DNA from: Xenorhabdus ehlersii
Lineage (GTDB): Bacteria > Pseudomonadota > Gammaproteobacteria > Enterobacterales > Enterobacteriaceae
Length of the DNA: 64,000 bases
Direction of reading: 5' to 3'
Assembly: GCF_003610465.1 (NCBI RefSeq)
Contig: NZ_RAQI01000002.1
Span: 124,001-188,000, forward strand
Below the pieces are notes generated by a model. The model saw nothing but the letters and a program-made list of their open reading frames with translations. It did not search any database and was not told the origin of the DNA. This document shows positions 10,697-21,419 of the stretch, piece after piece (positions within the stretch are counted from its first letter, which is position 1; each line of letters begins with the position of its first letter). The position numbers were made by a program, and so were the translations under genes.

Positions 10697-10929
10697 AATA
10701 TCAAGAGAATATGGAGTTATTATTGATAATTTTGGACAACAGTTTTACGCGAATCGAGAGTATGGAGCAAGTAACATCTTATCAAAACAGGAAAAACTGT
10801 GGTGTAAGACCAAAAATTAGTCTTTTTTCCGAAACGGGGAATGTTATTTCTACTTATCCACTGATATGGCAGTGTTGTTAGTTTTATGACAGCTTAATCC
10901 GTATTAGGTAACGTTTGAAAAAACGATAT

Positions 10930-10945
10930 TTAGTTACAACATACT
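10930..10945 (-). other. Ter site (Tus-binding replication terminator)
   Basis: TTAGTTACAACATACT is the reverse complement of AGTATGTTGTAACTAA, the E. coli Ter core. It is identical to the site upstream of tus and in the same orientation. It lies in the 401-bp gap between rnb and nth, which otherwise shows only A+T-rich sequence and no gene. Tus bound here would stop replication forks from one direction. Confidence 0.92.
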
Positions 10946-11097
10946 ATTAAAACCACCCAAATAATCCAATTCATCTTAATTTACTTACAAATTTCAATAA
11001 GAAAAAAACAACAATGATATGGTTTTTTCAGTCTGCCTCCTGTAATTCCTGTAATGATTAAATAGGAGACAGACTAATGGAGATTTAAGATTTTTTA

Positions 11098-11730
11098 TTA
11101 TTCGGTTTTATCCGTATATTCACAAAGATCCTCAATAATACAAGAGCCACAGCGCGGCTTACGAGCAATGCAAGTATAGCGACCATGCAGAATTAACCAA
11201 TGGTGACAATCAACCTTGAATTCGGCTGGCACAACTTTCAATAAGTTCTTCTCGACCTCATCAACATTCTTCCCTGGGGCAAATTGGGTTCGATTGCTGA
11301 CGCGAAAAATATGTGTATCAACGGCAATGGTTGGCCAACCAAAAGCAGTATTTAAAACAACGTTAGCAGTTTTTCGACCGACGCCTGGCAATGCTTCCAG
11401 CGCCATGCGATCTTCCGGTATTTCTCCTTGGTGTTTTTCCAGCAATATCCGGCAAGTTTTAATTACGTTTTCAGCTTTAGTGTTATATAACCCAATGGTT
11501 TTTATATACTCCTTTAAACCATCAACACCCAAATCAAGGATCGTCTGCGGAGTATTGGCAACGGGATATAGTTTTGCTGTTGCCTTATTCACGCTGACAT
11601 CTGTAGCTTGTGCAGACAGTAATACGGAAATGAGTAACTCAAATGGAGTGTTGAACACCAGCTCAGTAGTTGGATGTGGATTGTTATCCCGTAAACGGGT
11701 GAGGATCTCAATCCGTTTTTGTTGATTCAT
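11098..11730 (-). CDS. nth: Endonuclease III (DNA glycosylase/AP lyase)
   Basis: Nth removes oxidised pyrimidines in base-excision repair. The helix-hairpin-helix (LPGVGRKTA) carries Lys120, and Asp138 follows in AVDTH. The [4Fe-4S] cluster ligands are Cys187, Cys194, Cys197 and Cys203. All positions equal those in E. coli Nth. It is the last gene of the rsx cluster, 13 bp after rsxE, as in E. coli. Confidence 0.98.
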   Translation of the reverse strand: MNQQKRIEILTRLRDNNPHPTTELVFNTPFELLISVLLSAQATDVSVNKATAKLYPVANTPQTILDLGVDGLKEYIKTIGLYNTKAENVIKTCRILLEKHQGEIPEDRMALEALPGVGRKTANVVLNTAFGWPTIAVDTHIFRVSNRTQFAPGKNVDEVEKNLLKVVPAEFKVDCHHWLILHGRYTCIARKPRCGSCIIEDLCEYTDKTE

Positions 11731-11743
11731 ATCTGGTTACTTT

Positions 11744-12448
11744 TCAGCCTCTTGTGATATGGCTTCCACAGCCTTTTTCTACGTTATATTGGCGTTCTTT
11801 ATTTTCTGCCCGATTTTTGACGCGTTCATCAATGAGATATTTTCCTGCCAGCATCAGACCTAATCCGATAAAAGCACCTGGTGGCAAGATGGCAAGCAGA
11901 AAAGGAGAGTCCAGATGAATTATTTCAATACGCAGTGATTTAGCCCAACTACCCAGCAATAAATCGGCACCATCAAAAATAGTCCCGTTCCCCAAAATTT
12001 CTCGCATGGAACCCAATACAAATAAGGCGAAAGTTGCTCCCAGCCCCATTGACAGGCCATCAATCGTCGCATGGTAGATCGAATTCTTTGATGCGTAGGC
12101 TTCGGCACGACCAATCACGATACAGTTAGTCACAATCAGGGGGATAAAAATACCCAATGATTCATAGAGTCCGAAAGCAAAGGCATTGATTAACATCTGA
12201 ACGGCACTGACGACAGACGCGATTATCATCACATAAATTGGAATACGGATTTCATGAGGTACCCAGCGACGCAATGCTGACACTGCCATATTGGTACTCA
12301 TTAAAACCAGTGTTGTCGCTAATCCTAATCCCAGAGCATTGGTTGCCGTGGAGGAAACAGCCAATAAAGGGCAAAGCCCTAAAAGCTGTACCAATGCGGA
12401 GTTATTTTTCCATAGTCCCTGCATAAATAGATTTTTAGTTTCATTCAT
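11744..12448 (-). CDS. rsxE: Electron transport complex subunit RsxE
   Basis: This integral membrane subunit of the Rsx/Rnf-type complex has about six hydrophobic segments and belongs to the RnfA/E family. Conserved features include [12 protein letters not shown] and the [12 protein letters not shown] stretch. The ATG at 12448 is chosen because it follows GAAGAG and lies two bases after the rsxG stop. The product is 234 aa, near the usual 231. Confidence 0.95.
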   Translation of the reverse strand: MNETKNLFMQGLWKNNSALVQLLGLCPLLAVSSTATNALGLGLATTLVLMSTNMAVSALRRWVPHEIRIPIYVMIIASVVSAVQMLINAFAFGLYESLGIFIPLIVTNCIVIGRAEAYASKNSIYHATIDGLSMGLGATFALFVLGSMREILGNGTIFDGADLLLGSWAKSLRIEIIHLDSPFLLAILPPGAFIGLGLMLAGKYLIDERVKNRAENKERQYNVEKGCGSHITRG

Positions 12449-12450
12449 GA

Positions 12451-13077
12451 TTATTTCTCTTCGCAAGTTGGCAGGGAAGAAAGTTGTGTCGGCACTGTTT
12501 CCAGATAAAGAGTGGTCCGTTTAACGGCATTGACAACAGCACGAGGCGTAATGGTTGCACCGGTAAATTGGTCAAACTCTCCACCGTCTTTTTTGACCGC
12601 CCAGTTGTGATCATCCTTTGACATGATTTTTTTGCCGGAGAAGGCATAGATCCAATTGGAAATTCTGGTCTCAATTTTGTCTCCCAAACCGGGTGTTTCA
12701 TGGTGTTCAGTTACTCGAACACCCAGTACACTACCAGAAAAATCAGCGCCAACCAGTAATTGAATTGCACCTGAATAGCCATCAGGGGCTGTACTTTCTA
12801 ACGCAGCGGCGACCGGAACGCCGTCTTTACGGGCGAGGTAAAGACGATGAGGCAGTTCATTGCCTAATGCATTGTTTGTCACTAGATAGCATTCATTTTG
12901 CAGATCATTGTCGTATAAAGTAGGGGGAACAACTTGATCCAGTAATACCTTATGCTGCAAAGCTGCCTGTTCGGCGATCCGATCCTTTGTTAATGAATAA
13001 ACAATTGCTGTTAATCCTGTCGTACAAGCCGCAAAAATTGCGAGGGTAATACTGTGACGACGCATAGTTTCTAACAT
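12451..13077 (-). CDS. rsxG: Electron transport complex subunit RsxG
   Basis: RsxG is a membrane-anchored periplasmic flavoprotein. A single N-terminal transmembrane helix ([20 protein letters not shown]) is followed by an FMN-binding domain. The motif [10 protein letters not shown] holds the threonine that carries covalent FMN in this family. The open frame extends far upstream, but MLETMRRHS at 13077 matches the family start and avoids overlapping rsxD. Length is 208 aa. Confidence 0.95.
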   Translation of the reverse strand: MLETMRRHSITLAIFAACTTGLTAIVYSLTKDRIAEQAALQHKVLLDQVVPPTLYDNDLQNECYLVTNNALGNELPHRLYLARKDGVPVAAALESTAPDGYSGAIQLLVGADFSGSVLGVRVTEHHETPGLGDKIETRISNWIYAFSGKKIMSKDDHNWAVKKDGGEFDQFTGATITPRAVVNAVKRTTLYLETVPTQLSSLPTCEEK

Positions 13078-13093
13078 AGTATTCTCCCTTTTC

Positions 13094-14173
13094 CTATTTA
13101 TGGCCGTAAGCACGAGGCTGGGTGTAATGGTCAATAAGTGGTACACATATGTTTGCCAGTAATACCGCAAATGCAACAGCATCAGGATAACCACCATAAA
13201 CACGAATTATCCAAATAAGCCCACCAATAATGGCTCCGTAAATCAAGCGACCTTTTGGTGTTGTTGATGCGCTAACTGGATCAGTCGCAATAAAAAATGC
13301 GCCTAGCATGGTTGCACCGGAAAAGAGTTGCAATAAAGGCGGTGAATAACGAGTAGGCTCAAAGAGCCAACTAATCAATGCACAAATACCCAGTGACAAA
13401 ATAAATGCAGTTGGAATTTGCCAGTTAATGATTTTTCGGTTGAGCATAATCAGGCCGCCAACCAAATAGGCAACGTTAACCCATTGCCAGCCAATGCCTG
13501 CTAAAATTCCTTGTAATATAGGTTGTTGCAATATTTCATCAATATTGTGAGTTAACCTGCCCGTTTTGAAACTGTCCAGCGGTGTTGCTTGACTTAATCC
13601 ATCAATACCTTGTTGCAGTTGTAACAAAGTAGAGCCATCTGGCGTATGTCCTGTGAAAATAACCACCAGGCTATCCCATGGTGTTAAAGTGAATGTCTGT
13701 AAAGATTCTGGGGGCATCCAACTGGTCATTTGTATAGGGAATGAGATCAACAGAACGACATAACCAATCATGGCAGGGTTAAACGGATTTTGTCCAAGTC
13801 CGCCATACAGATGTTTAGCAATAATGACAGCAAAAAATGTGCCGAGCACGATTAGCCACCATGGTGCTAATGGTGGCAGGCTAATACCTAAAAGCAATCC
13901 TGTCACTAAAGCAGAGTTATCTTTGAGATAGGGAAGTATTAGTTGTTTTTTTAATGCGATAGCAGCAGATTCAGCTAACAATGCGGTAATGATAGCTAGC
14001 AAAATCTGGAACAATGTTCCATAGCCAAAGAAATAGGTTTGGGCAGCAATACCGGGTATGGCAGCTAAAACCACCCAAAGCATGATCTGGCTAGTGCTTT
14101 TTTGATTGTGTGTAAAAGGCGAACTCGCGACTTTTAGTTGGTTGTTGTCAGTTTTTACTGGCCTAAATTTCAT
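13094..14173 (-). CDS. rsxD: Electron transport complex subunit RsxD
   Basis: This multi-pass membrane subunit (359 aa, about nine hydrophobic segments) belongs to the NqrB/RnfD family. The covalent FMN site is probably the threonine in [23 protein letters not shown] and [14 protein letters not shown] are family signatures. It sits between rsxC and rsxG with short gaps. Confidence 0.95.
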   Translation of the reverse strand: MKFRPVKTDNNQLKVASSPFTHNQKSTSQIMLWVVLAAIPGIAAQTYFFGYGTLFQILLAIITALLAESAAIALKKQLILPYLKDNSALVTGLLLGISLPPLAPWWLIVLGTFFAVIIAKHLYGGLGQNPFNPAMIGYVVLLISFPIQMTSWMPPESLQTFTLTPWDSLVVIFTGHTPDGSTLLQLQQGIDGLSQATPLDSFKTGRLTHNIDEILQQPILQGILAGIGWQWVNVAYLVGGLIMLNRKIINWQIPTAFILSLGICALISWLFEPTRYSPPLLQLFSGATMLGAFFIATDPVSASTTPKGRLIYGAIIGGLIWIIRVYGGYPDAVAFAVLLANICVPLIDHYTQPRAYGHK

Positions 14174-14185
14174 CGATAAATTTCA

Positions 14186-16321
14186 CTATTCGGTTGTAAT
14201 TATTTGTTCTTCTTGAGCTTGAGCGGCTTTTTTGGCTTTGACACGAGCAATAGCTGCAGCAACAGCCGCTTTGCGTGGATCGGTTTCTTCCAGTTCTTCG
14301 GAAACAGCCGGAGGTAGAGGCGATTCAGGTTGTTTGTGTGCAGCTTTCTTAGCTTTGGCACGAGCAATAGCCGCAGCAACGGCCGCTTTACGAGGATCAG
14401 TCTTTTCTGGTTCTGCGGAATCTGCCTGTGGTGGAATCGACTCAGGTTGGCTTTGCGCGGCTTTCTTAGCTTTGGCACGAGCAATAGCCGCAGCAACAGC
14501 TGCCTTACGTGGATCTTGTTTATCATCTGTGCTATTTTGTTGAGGTTCCTCTGGTGACGTTGTCACTTCTCCACTTTGTGCTGCCTTTTTTGCTTTTGCC
14601 CTGGCTATTGCAGCGGCGAGGGCAGCTTTACGTGGATCATTATCTTCAACCGATTTTGATGTATTTTCTTCTATATTTAAGCTTGTAGTAATTTGTTTTT
14701 CTGCCTGACGAGCACGCAACTGTTCTTTTCTGGCCTTACGTGCTGCAATTGCGGCCGTATTGTCAGGTAATTGGCCTGCTTGCACCATGATAGATTCGCC
14801 AGTATTTCCCTGTTTTTCCTTCGCACGGGCAAGAGCGGCTTGTACGGCACTTTTATCACTGCTATTTACTTGAACAGCCGCTTTCTTATGGCGTTCTTCA
14901 CGCGCCAATTTTTCCCGTTCCAGACGTGCCTGTTTGGCTTCAAAACGCACCTTAGCTTCGGTAGAGCGGCGTGCTTCTGCTTCTATCGCCCATATTTCAG
15001 CTTTTTCCTGTCGGTAGTATTGAACCAGAGGGATGTTACTTGGGCATACATAAGCACAAGCGCCACACTCAATACAGTCGAATAAATGATGATTTTTGGC
15101 TTTTTCATGTTCTTGCCCTCGACTGAACCAGTACAGTTGTTGCGGCAACAATCCGGCAGGGCATGCTTCAACGCATAAGCCGCAGCGAATGCAGGCTTCT
15201 TCAATAACTTTGGGTTCCATCTCTTGTACCGAAGGTGCAAGAATACAGTTACTTATTTTGACGATGGGGACATTCAAATCAGGCAAAGTGAATCCCATTA
15301 ATGGCCCCCCCATAATGACCATTTGTTCTGATCCTGGATTAAATCCGGCTTGTTGTAACAGGAAGTGAACGGGGGTACCGAGGCGAGTCCAGAAATTACC
15401 GGGAGAAGTGACAGCTTCACCTGTTAGCGTAACTACACGTTCGATTAACGGCTCGCCATCAATAATGGCTCGTTTTATCGCCACGACTGTCCCCACGTTT
15501 TGCATAAGAACGCCGATGTCAGAAGAACGACCGCCAGAAGGTACTTCTTTTCCGGTCAGGATCTTGGTCAGTTGTTTGGCACCACCAGAAGGATATTTTG
15601 TTGGAATAACGCGCACGATGATGGATTTATCACCATTAAGTGCTGCGTTTAAGGCATTAATTGCTTCGGGTTTGTTATCTTCAATACCGATCAACACCTG
15701 CTTTGGATTAAGCAAATGTATCAAAATATGGATACCTGCAATAATTTCTTTCGCATGTTCCTGCATTAAACGGTCATCAGCGGTGATATAGGGTTCACAC
15801 TCAGCCGCATTGATGATCAGGGTTCTGAGATTGTGTCGTCCGCCTTTAAGTTTTATTTCAGTAGGGAAGCCAGCGCCACCTAAGCCAGCAATACCGGCTT
15901 GTTGAATGCGTTGCAATATTTCATTGGCATCCAGTGTCGTATAATCAGCGACTTGGTTACGTTCTCCCCATTGATCTTTACCATCAGGACGCAACCGGAC
16001 ACACAATTCTTTCAGCCCGGATGGGTGTGCCGTGACGCAAGGTTCAATTGCAATAATTGTCCCGGATGTGGAAGCATGAACAGGTACTGTTCTGCCTATT
16101 CCAAACGTTAAAGCCTGGCCTTTCAATACATTATCGCCCACTTTAACCAGCAGTTCTCCTTCTGGTCCCAAATGTTGCTGTAGGGGGATGATTAATTCAT
16201 TCGGCAATGGAGCATGGCGTAATGGGGTACGGCTAGATTGCAGCTTCATTTCTGGTGGATGGATACCACCATCAAAATCCCAGATTTTATTTTTGTTAAG
16301 CAAGTTGAGCAGATTAAACAT
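14186..16321 (-). CDS. rsxC: Electron transport complex subunit RsxC
   Basis: RsxC is the NADH-dehydrogenase-like peripheral subunit with FMN and two [4Fe-4S] clusters. The [13 protein letters not shown] segment marks the nucleotide/flavin region, and [12 protein letters not shown] and [12 protein letters not shown] are the ferredoxin motifs. I start at the ATG at 16321 ([19 protein letters not shown]), as in E. coli, which overlaps the rsxB stop by 8 nt. The C-terminal third is a lysine/alanine-rich tail with four copies of a unit like [20 protein letters not shown]. Length is 711 aa. Confidence 0.95.
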   Translation of the reverse strand: MFNLLNLLNKNKIWDFDGGIHPPEMKLQSSRTPLRHAPLPNELIIPLQQHLGPEGELLVKVGDNVLKGQALTFGIGRTVPVHASTSGTIIAIEPCVTAHPSGLKELCVRLRPDGKDQWGERNQVADYTTLDANEILQRIQQAGIAGLGGAGFPTEIKLKGGRHNLRTLIINAAECEPYITADDRLMQEHAKEIIAGIHILIHLLNPKQVLIGIEDNKPEAINALNAALNGDKSIIVRVIPTKYPSGGAKQLTKILTGKEVPSGGRSSDIGVLMQNVGTVVAIKRAIIDGEPLIERVVTLTGEAVTSPGNFWTRLGTPVHFLLQQAGFNPGSEQMVIMGGPLMGFTLPDLNVPIVKISNCILAPSVQEMEPKVIEEACIRCGLCVEACPAGLLPQQLYWFSRGQEHEKAKNHHLFDCIECGACAYVCPSNIPLVQYYRQEKAEIWAIEAEARRSTEAKVRFEAKQARLEREKLAREERHKKAAVQVNSSDKSAVQAALARAKEKQGNTGESIMVQAGQLPDNTAAIAARKARKEQLRARQAEKQITTSLNIEENTSKSVEDNDPRKAALAAAIARAKAKKAAQSGEVTTSPEEPQQNSTDDKQDPRKAAVAAAIARAKAKKAAQSQPESIPPQADSAEPEKTDPRKAAVAAAIARAKAKKAAHKQPESPLPPAVSEELEETDPRKAAVAAAIARVKAKKAAQAQEEQIITTE
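14223..14643 (-). repeat. Four direct repeats in the rsxC 3' end
   Basis: Four copies of a roughly 60-nt unit start near 14223, 14340, 14457 and 14580, so the period is 117-123 nt. Each encodes a DPRKAA(V/L)AAAIAR segment. The linkers are rich in Pro, Glu and Ser. Confidence 0.85.
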
Positions 16322-16937
16322 GGGTTTTAACCTCAACAGGCTTAGCAAGAGAGAACAAAGTGGGGTCTGGTGTTACGGGAATATTTTTTACTGGAATAGT
16401 GGTTAAATCCCATTTCCAATTTGAGGTAGTCGTAGCAACGGGAATCATCGTAATGCAATCTGTTGGGCAAGGTGCGACACATAGGTCACAGCCTGTGCAG
16501 AGATCTTCAACAACGGTGTGCATGGCACGGTTTGCACCAATAATGGCATCTACAGGGCAAGCCTGAATGCATTTTGTGCAGCCTATGCAATTTTGTTCAT
16601 CAATGAAAGCAACTTTTCTGGCTGGATTTTGAACGCTATCGTCGCCATCCAACGGTTGTGGATCAACACCCAGCAATTCAGAGATTTTGATCATAACTTG
16701 CTCTCCACCGGGGGCGCATTTATTGATCATCTCGCCATTATTGGCAACCGCTTCCGCATAGGGGCGACAACCGGGATAACCACACTGTCCACATTGACTC
16801 TGGGGCAATAAATTGTCGATATTTTCAACAATTGGATCTTCTTCTACTTTAAAACGACGGGCTGCAAAACCAAGGATTAAGCCAAAGGCTAATCCGAGTA
16901 TGCTTAACACGCCGATAGCAATCCATAATGACATCAT
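16314..16937 (-). CDS. rsxB: Electron transport complex subunit RsxB
   Basis: RsxB is an iron-sulfur protein of the Rsx complex. An N-terminal membrane anchor (residues 3-25) is followed by the four-cysteine motif [10 protein letters not shown] of the Fe-S domain. Two ferredoxin motifs follow: [12 protein letters not shown] and [12 protein letters not shown]. Its 207 aa exceed the 192 of E. coli by a C-terminal extension. It overlaps rsxC by 8 nt and rsxA by 1 nt, so translation is probably coupled. Confidence 0.96.
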   Translation of the reverse strand: MMSLWIAIGVLSILGLAFGLILGFAARRFKVEEDPIVENIDNLLPQSQCGQCGYPGCRPYAEAVANNGEMINKCAPGGEQVMIKISELLGVDPQPLDGDDSVQNPARKVAFIDEQNCIGCTKCIQACPVDAIIGANRAMHTVVEDLCTGCDLCVAPCPTDCITMIPVATTTSNWKWDLTTIPVKNIPVTPDPTLFSLAKPVEVKTHV

Positions 16938-17518
16938 TAGAATTTCACCAAACCACTAAATCCCATAAATGCGAGGGACATTAACCCTGCTGTAATAAGC
17001 CCTATTGATGAACCACGAAAAGGGACAGGAATGTTGGCAACGGCCAAGCGTTCCCGAATGCCGGCAAACAGCACCATGACGAGAGAAAACCCCGCGGCAG
17101 CGCTGAAGCCATATACAGCAGATTGTAAAAAATCGTGGGATTGATTGACATTCAGTAATGCAACACCAAGTACAGCACAGTTAGTTGTAATCAGTGGCAA
17201 GAAAATACCTAACAAGCGATAAAGCGTCGGGCTGGTTTTGCGGACGACCAATTCCGTAAACTGAACGACAACCGCAATAACGAGAATGAAGCTCAGAGTT
17301 CGCAAATAAGCCAAATCAAGCGGGACAAGAATAAATGTGTTTACCAGCCATGCGCAGATAGAAGCTAGGGTAAGAACAAAAGTTGTGGCCAGCCCCATAC
17401 CGATGGCGGTTTCAAGTTTTTTGGATACTCCCATAAATGGGCATAGACCCAAAAATTTTACTAAAACAAAGTTATTGACCAAGACTGTGCCAATAAATAA
17501 CAAAAGGTATTCAGTCAT
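16937..17518 (-). CDS. rsxA: Electron transport complex subunit RsxA
   Basis: RsxA is a six-helix membrane subunit homologous to RsxE. The N-terminus [19 protein letters not shown] and the [12 protein letters not shown] stretch are typical. The frame is open 105 nt further upstream, but the start at 17518 gives the standard 193 aa. First gene of rsxABCDGE-nth. In E. coli this complex keeps the oxidative-stress sensor SoxR reduced. Confidence 0.96.
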   Translation of the reverse strand: MTEYLLLFIGTVLVNNFVLVKFLGLCPFMGVSKKLETAIGMGLATTFVLTLASICAWLVNTFILVPLDLAYLRTLSFILVIAVVVQFTELVVRKTSPTLYRLLGIFLPLITTNCAVLGVALLNVNQSHDFLQSAVYGFSAAAGFSLVMVLFAGIRERLAVANIPVPFRGSSIGLITAGLMSLAFMGFSGLVKF

Positions 17519-17635
17519 TGCTATACCTGAAAATAAGATATTGGAAAATGGAACACTGCTTACATAGTTTGAGTAGAAATTCCCCACCTGAGTGTGGGGA
17601 AGCGGGGCAATGATAACAATCAATTGTGGGGTATG

Positions 17636-18076
17636 TTATCGATCTTGTGTGAAAGTCATTTTCACCCGATGGGAGCGTTTAATATAAGGAATGAAAACGG
17701 CAGCAGCCAGTAATGGCCATAATAGGGAGCGTATTGCCATTTCATCAGAAATAGGAGAAAAGGCGAAAGTTTTTATCGCTATCAGCACGGAAACCATCAG
17801 CCAAATAATAAAAATACGAGGGAATCGTTTCGAACGAATAAAAAGTAGCTTCAGTACCCATACAGTAAAACACCACATCATTGTCGTGGTTAATACTGAG
17901 GCATACCACAACGCGGTAAAACCACCACCTATTTGATGAATAGCTTCATTTTTATGGATAAACGTCATTATATATAACAGTAACATCAAACTGGCAGCAA
18001 TTAATGTCATGATTAGATATGCGGCAGGCGCTAATAACCAGCCATTAATACGATAATAATCATTGGACTGATACAT
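17636..18076 (-). CDS. ydgK: DUF2569 membrane protein YdgK
   Basis: A 146-aa protein with four hydrophobic segments, matching the DUF2569 family and the position of E. coli ydgK just upstream of rsxA. The N-terminal pattern INGWLLAPAAYLI is characteristic. Function is unknown. Confidence 0.85.
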   Translation of the reverse strand: MYQSNDYYRINGWLLAPAAYLIMTLIAASLMLLLYIMTFIHKNEAIHQIGGGFTALWYASVLTTTMMWCFTVWVLKLLFIRSKRFPRIFIIWLMVSVLIAIKTFAFSPISDEMAIRSLLWPLLAAAVFIPYIKRSHRVKMTFTQDR

Positions 18077-18243
18077 AAGAAGTTTTCACTCCATCATGAG
18101 TGTTTTTGATATTGGGAAAATGATTATAGGAAAAAGATAGTAATACTGGAACCAGGATTATTTGCTAACGTGTGAGAGGTGGTGATACTTTCTGATGCCT
18201 GATTACGCGTTTACGATATTACGATCATTTCTTAGAGGCAGTT

Positions 18244-19284
18244 ATGAGTGATTTTTTAAAAGTTGGTTTGGTAGGTTATGGCTATGCAAGTAAAACGTTC
18301 CATGCTCCATTGATTGCAGGAACATCCAATATTGAATTGGTTGCTATTTCCAGCAGTGATGCAGATAAAGTTAAAAAAGACTGGCCAACAATATCAGTTG
18401 TTTCTTCACCGGAGGAGCTCTTCCATGATCCCAACATTGACCTTATTGTGATCCCAACTCCGAATGATACTCACTATCCATTGGCACAACAGGCATTGAC
18501 GGCAGGTAAACATGTCATCGTTGATAAGCCTTTTACCATTACGGTAGAACAAGCCCAATCACTGAAAAAGCAAGCGGAAGAAGCTAATTTATTGCTATCT
18601 GTATTCCATAATCGTCGCTGGGATTCTGGTTTTCTGACGGTTAAATCAATTATTAAAGAAAATAAATTGGGAACACTGAAATATTATGAATCCCATTTTG
18701 ATCGTTACCGTCCTGCTGTTCGTCAGCGCTGGCGTGAAGCTGCCGGAGCCGGTAGTGGTATTTGGTATGATTTAGCTCCCCATTTACTGGATCAGGCCGT
18801 TCAACTTTTTGGCAAACCACAAGCCATCACAACAGATTTGGGCATGATGCGTCCGAATGCAGAGACGGCGGATTATTTTCATGCCCAGCTCACCTATTCT
18901 GATTTGAAAGTTGTATTACATGCAACCATGCTCGCAGCGGCAGAATCACCTATTTATACATTGCATGGTATGGCTGGCAGTTATACCAAGTATGGGTTGG
19001 ATACTCAGGAAGAGCGTTTAAAGGCAGGGGAAAGGCCCCCACGGGCTGACTGGGGATATGATGCACGGGATGGTTATGTAACGTTATCACAAGGTAATGA
19101 TTTGGCTGCGAAAGTTGTTCCTACAGTACCTGGCAATTATGGCGCTTATTATGCCGCTATTCGTGATGCAATTTTGTTTGGAAAACCGAACCCAGTGACG
19201 GCCAGCGAAGCTATTTTGATTATGAAGCTTATTGAAGCAGGTGAAAAATCGGCAAAAGAACAGCGCACAATCTTAATTGACTAA
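18244..19284 (+). CDS. ydgJ: Gfo/Idh/MocA-family oxidoreductase (YdgJ-like)
   Basis: This is a probable NAD(P)-dependent sugar-type oxidoreductase of 346 aa. The Rossmann motif appears as VGYGYASKTFHAPLI near residue 10. The family motif with the catalytic-type lysine is HVIVDKPFT at about residues 92-100, and YDLAPHLLDQA follows in the substrate domain. Its position beside the rsx cluster matches E. coli ydgJ. The substrate is unknown. The next gene starts 28 bp downstream and is probably co-transcribed. Confidence 0.88.
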   Translation: MSDFLKVGLVGYGYASKTFHAPLIAGTSNIELVAISSSDADKVKKDWPTISVVSSPEELFHDPNIDLIVIPTPNDTHYPLAQQALTAGKHVIVDKPFTITVEQAQSLKKQAEEANLLLSVFHNRRWDSGFLTVKSIIKENKLGTLKYYESHFDRYRPAVRQRWREAAGAGSGIWYDLAPHLLDQAVQLFGKPQAITTDLGMMRPNAETADYFHAQLTYSDLKVVLHATMLAAAESPIYTLHGMAGSYTKYGLDTQEERLKAGERPPRADWGYDARDGYVTLSQGNDLAAKVVPTVPGNYGAYYAAIRDAILFGKPNPVTASEAILIMKLIEAGEKSAKEQRTILID

Positions 19285-19312
19285 TTAAACGGTGGCAGGT
19301 GGGCTTATATTG

Positions 19313-20302
19313 ATGAACATGTTGCAGAAATTAAGAATTGATCTTTTTTTAGTTATATTGATTGCGGTGGTCATCATTGCATCATTTTTTCCTTGTGAAG
19401 GTGAAGCTAAAAAGTGGTTTCAGTACTTCACAACGGCCGCTATTGCGTTGTTATTTTTTATGCATGGCGCGAAGTTATCCCGTAATGCCATTTTGGCAGG
19501 AATAGGGCACTGGCGGTTGCACTTGGTGATTTTCACTAGCACTTTTATTTTGTTTCCCATACTGGGTATGGGATTAAGTTTCATCGTGCCGGAATGGATG
19601 TCACCGACAGTTTATATGGGCTTTCTTTATCTTTGTGCTTTACCTGCCACGGTGCAATCGGCTATTGCTTTTACTTCTGTTGCAGGAGGAAATGTTGCTG
19701 CGGCGATATGCAGTGCTTCTGCTTCAAGCCTATTAGGCGTATTCCTGTCGCCATTATTGGTTGGTTTTTTGATCCAAACTCATGAGGGAGGTGCTCAAAC
19801 TGATACCTGGAAGGCGATAAAAGATATTATCTTGCAGCTGATGGTGCCTTTTATGGTTGGACACTTATCACGTCCTCTGATTGCCCGTTGGGTGGAGAAA
19901 CATAAAAAATTGGTCAACATGACGGATCGTTCTTCTATCTTGCTGGTGGTTTATGTTGCATTTAGTGAGGCGGTGGTGGAAGGTATCTGGCATAAAATCG
20001 ATGCTTATTCACTTTTCATGATTGGGATCGTCTGCTGTGTTTTATTAGCCATTATATTAATAATTAATGTATATAGCTCGCGTTTGCTGGGTTTTGGTAA
20101 AGATGACGAAATCACGATTGTGTTTTGTGGTTCGAAGAAGAGTCTGGCGAATGGCGTGCCAATGGCCAATGTATTATTTCCCGCGCCAATGGTAGGTGTG
20201 ATGCTGTTACCGCTGATGATTTTCCACCAGATCCAACTGATGGTTTGTGCTGTCCTCGCTCAGCGTTATGCGCAGCGCCTAAAAACAAAAAAGGCAGAGT
20301 AG
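19313..20302 (+). CDS. Bile acid:sodium symporter family transporter (YfeH-like)
   Basis: The product is 329 aa with about nine to ten hydrophobic segments. The pattern FFMHGAKLS near residue 50 and the ALPATVQSAIAFTSVAGGN stretch are typical of the SBF-like (PF13593) family. I chose the ATG at 19313, which has AGGTGGG upstream. Upstream in-frame GTG codons are weaker. The natural substrate is unknown. Confidence 0.85.
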   Translation: MNMLQKLRIDLFLVILIAVVIIASFFPCEGEAKKWFQYFTTAAIALLFFMHGAKLSRNAILAGIGHWRLHLVIFTSTFILFPILGMGLSFIVPEWMSPTVYMGFLYLCALPATVQSAIAFTSVAGGNVAAAICSASASSLLGVFLSPLLVGFLIQTHEGGAQTDTWKAIKDIILQLMVPFMVGHLSRPLIARWVEKHKKLVNMTDRSSILLVVYVAFSEAVVEGIWHKIDAYSLFMIGIVCCVLLAIILIINVYSSRLLGFGKDDEITIVFCGSKKSLANGVPMANVLFPAPMVGVMLLPLMIFHQIQLMVCAVLAQRYAQRLKTKKAE

Positions 20303-20341
20303 TTTTCTGCCCTTGGAACAATTTAGAATAAATAATGTTTC

Positions 20342-21343
20342 TTAGCGGTTGGCGACTTTTTCTTTCAGCGCTTGTTTTTCCGCTTCACTAAGGAATGCTG
20401 TTGCCAATCCATTAATCTGCGCCTGTCGGATCTGCGCTGGAGACAGCCCCGCTGCTGGCGCAGCAACGTTATACTCATGACGAATTTCAATACCTTCTAC
20501 TGCCGGATCATCTGTATTGATTGATGCCAAAATCCCATGCTCAAGGAATTGTTTCAGTGGGTGAGCTTGTAAGGAACTGACTGTGCTGGTTTGCAGGTTT
20601 GATGTCAGGCAGGATTCAATACCGATGCCATGCTCAGCTAAATAATCCATTAGGGCTGGATCAGTGATTGCTTTGACACCGTGACCAATACGCGTTGCAC
20701 CCAATTCACGAATAGCGTGCCAGATGCTTTCCGCACCTGCGGCTTCACCGGCATGTACACTAATATTCCAACCCGCGTCGCGCGCACGGATAAAATGTTG
20801 CTCAAAGAGATGGCCTGGGAATCCTAATTCATCACCGGCCAGATCTAATGCGGTGATATGTTGTTTATGGGCAAGAAGTCCAGCGAGTTCTTCGGTGCAA
20901 GCTTTTTCCCCAAATGTTCTACTCAGGATACCAATTAAACGGATCTGAATATCATGTTGTTGGCTTGCTGAGTGAATACCATCGATTACTGCTTCCACGA
21001 CACCTTCAACGGCAAGTTGGTGCTTCATCGCCATGTAATAAGGGGAGAAACGCAGTTCAGCGTAGTCAAGACCCGCATTGACCGCATCTTTAACGTTTTC
21101 AACGGCGACTCTGCGACAAGCTTCTAAATCAGCAAGTACAGTCACACCCCAGTCCAATTTTTGCAGGAAGCTGACAAGGTTAGGTTCATTTTCAATGATT
21201 TGGACATAGGGACGTAATGCTTCCAGCTCATAAGCTGGGAGTGGGATATTATGTTGACGAGCAAGATCCAAAATGGTCTCAGGGCGGATATTACCGTCAA
21301 GGTGACGGTGAAGATCGGTCAGTGGAAGCTGTATGTCAATCAT
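20342..21343 (-). CDS. add: Adenosine deaminase
   Basis: The enzyme hydrolyses adenosine or deoxyadenosine to inosine in purine salvage. Zinc-site motifs are visible: the N-terminal [16 protein letters not shown] near the middle and INTDDP near the C-terminus. The frame is open about 100 nt further upstream, but [14 protein letters not shown] at 21343 gives exactly the 333 aa of E. coli Add. Confidence 0.97.
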   Translation of the reverse strand: MIDIQLPLTDLHRHLDGNIRPETILDLARQHNIPLPAYELEALRPYVQIIENEPNLVSFLQKLDWGVTVLADLEACRRVAVENVKDAVNAGLDYAELRFSPYYMAMKHQLAVEGVVEAVIDGIHSASQQHDIQIRLIGILSRTFGEKACTEELAGLLAHKQHITALDLAGDELGFPGHLFEQHFIRARDAGWNISVHAGEAAGAESIWHAIRELGATRIGHGVKAITDPALMDYLAEHGIGIESCLTSNLQTSTVSSLQAHPLKQFLEHGILASINTDDPAVEGIEIRHEYNVAAPAAGLSPAQIRQAQINGLATAFLSEAEKQALKEKVANR

Positions 21344-21382
21344 TTTCTTATCCTTATTATCAAATTTTATATATACAAAAAA

Positions 21383-21404
21383 GCCAGTCAACGTGTTGAC
21401 TGGC
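21383..21404 (-). terminator. Rho-independent terminator of ydgA
   Basis: GCCAGTCAAC and GTTGACTGGC form a perfect 10-bp stem with a 2-nt centre. On the minus strand it is followed by six T. It lies 16 bp past the ydgA stop and upstream of add. Confidence 0.8.
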
Positions 21405-21419
21405 AAGAAAGTGAAAGCA

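Noticed and set aside
14223..14643. CRISPR-like array
   Set aside because: The repeats are coding, vary between copies, are of about 60 nt and are part of rsxC. There are no short uniform spacers or cas genes.
15408..15791. 127-aa open frame on the plus strand inside rsxC
   Set aside because: It lies entirely antisense to conserved rsxC codons and has no ribosome binding site. It is a shadow of rsxC.
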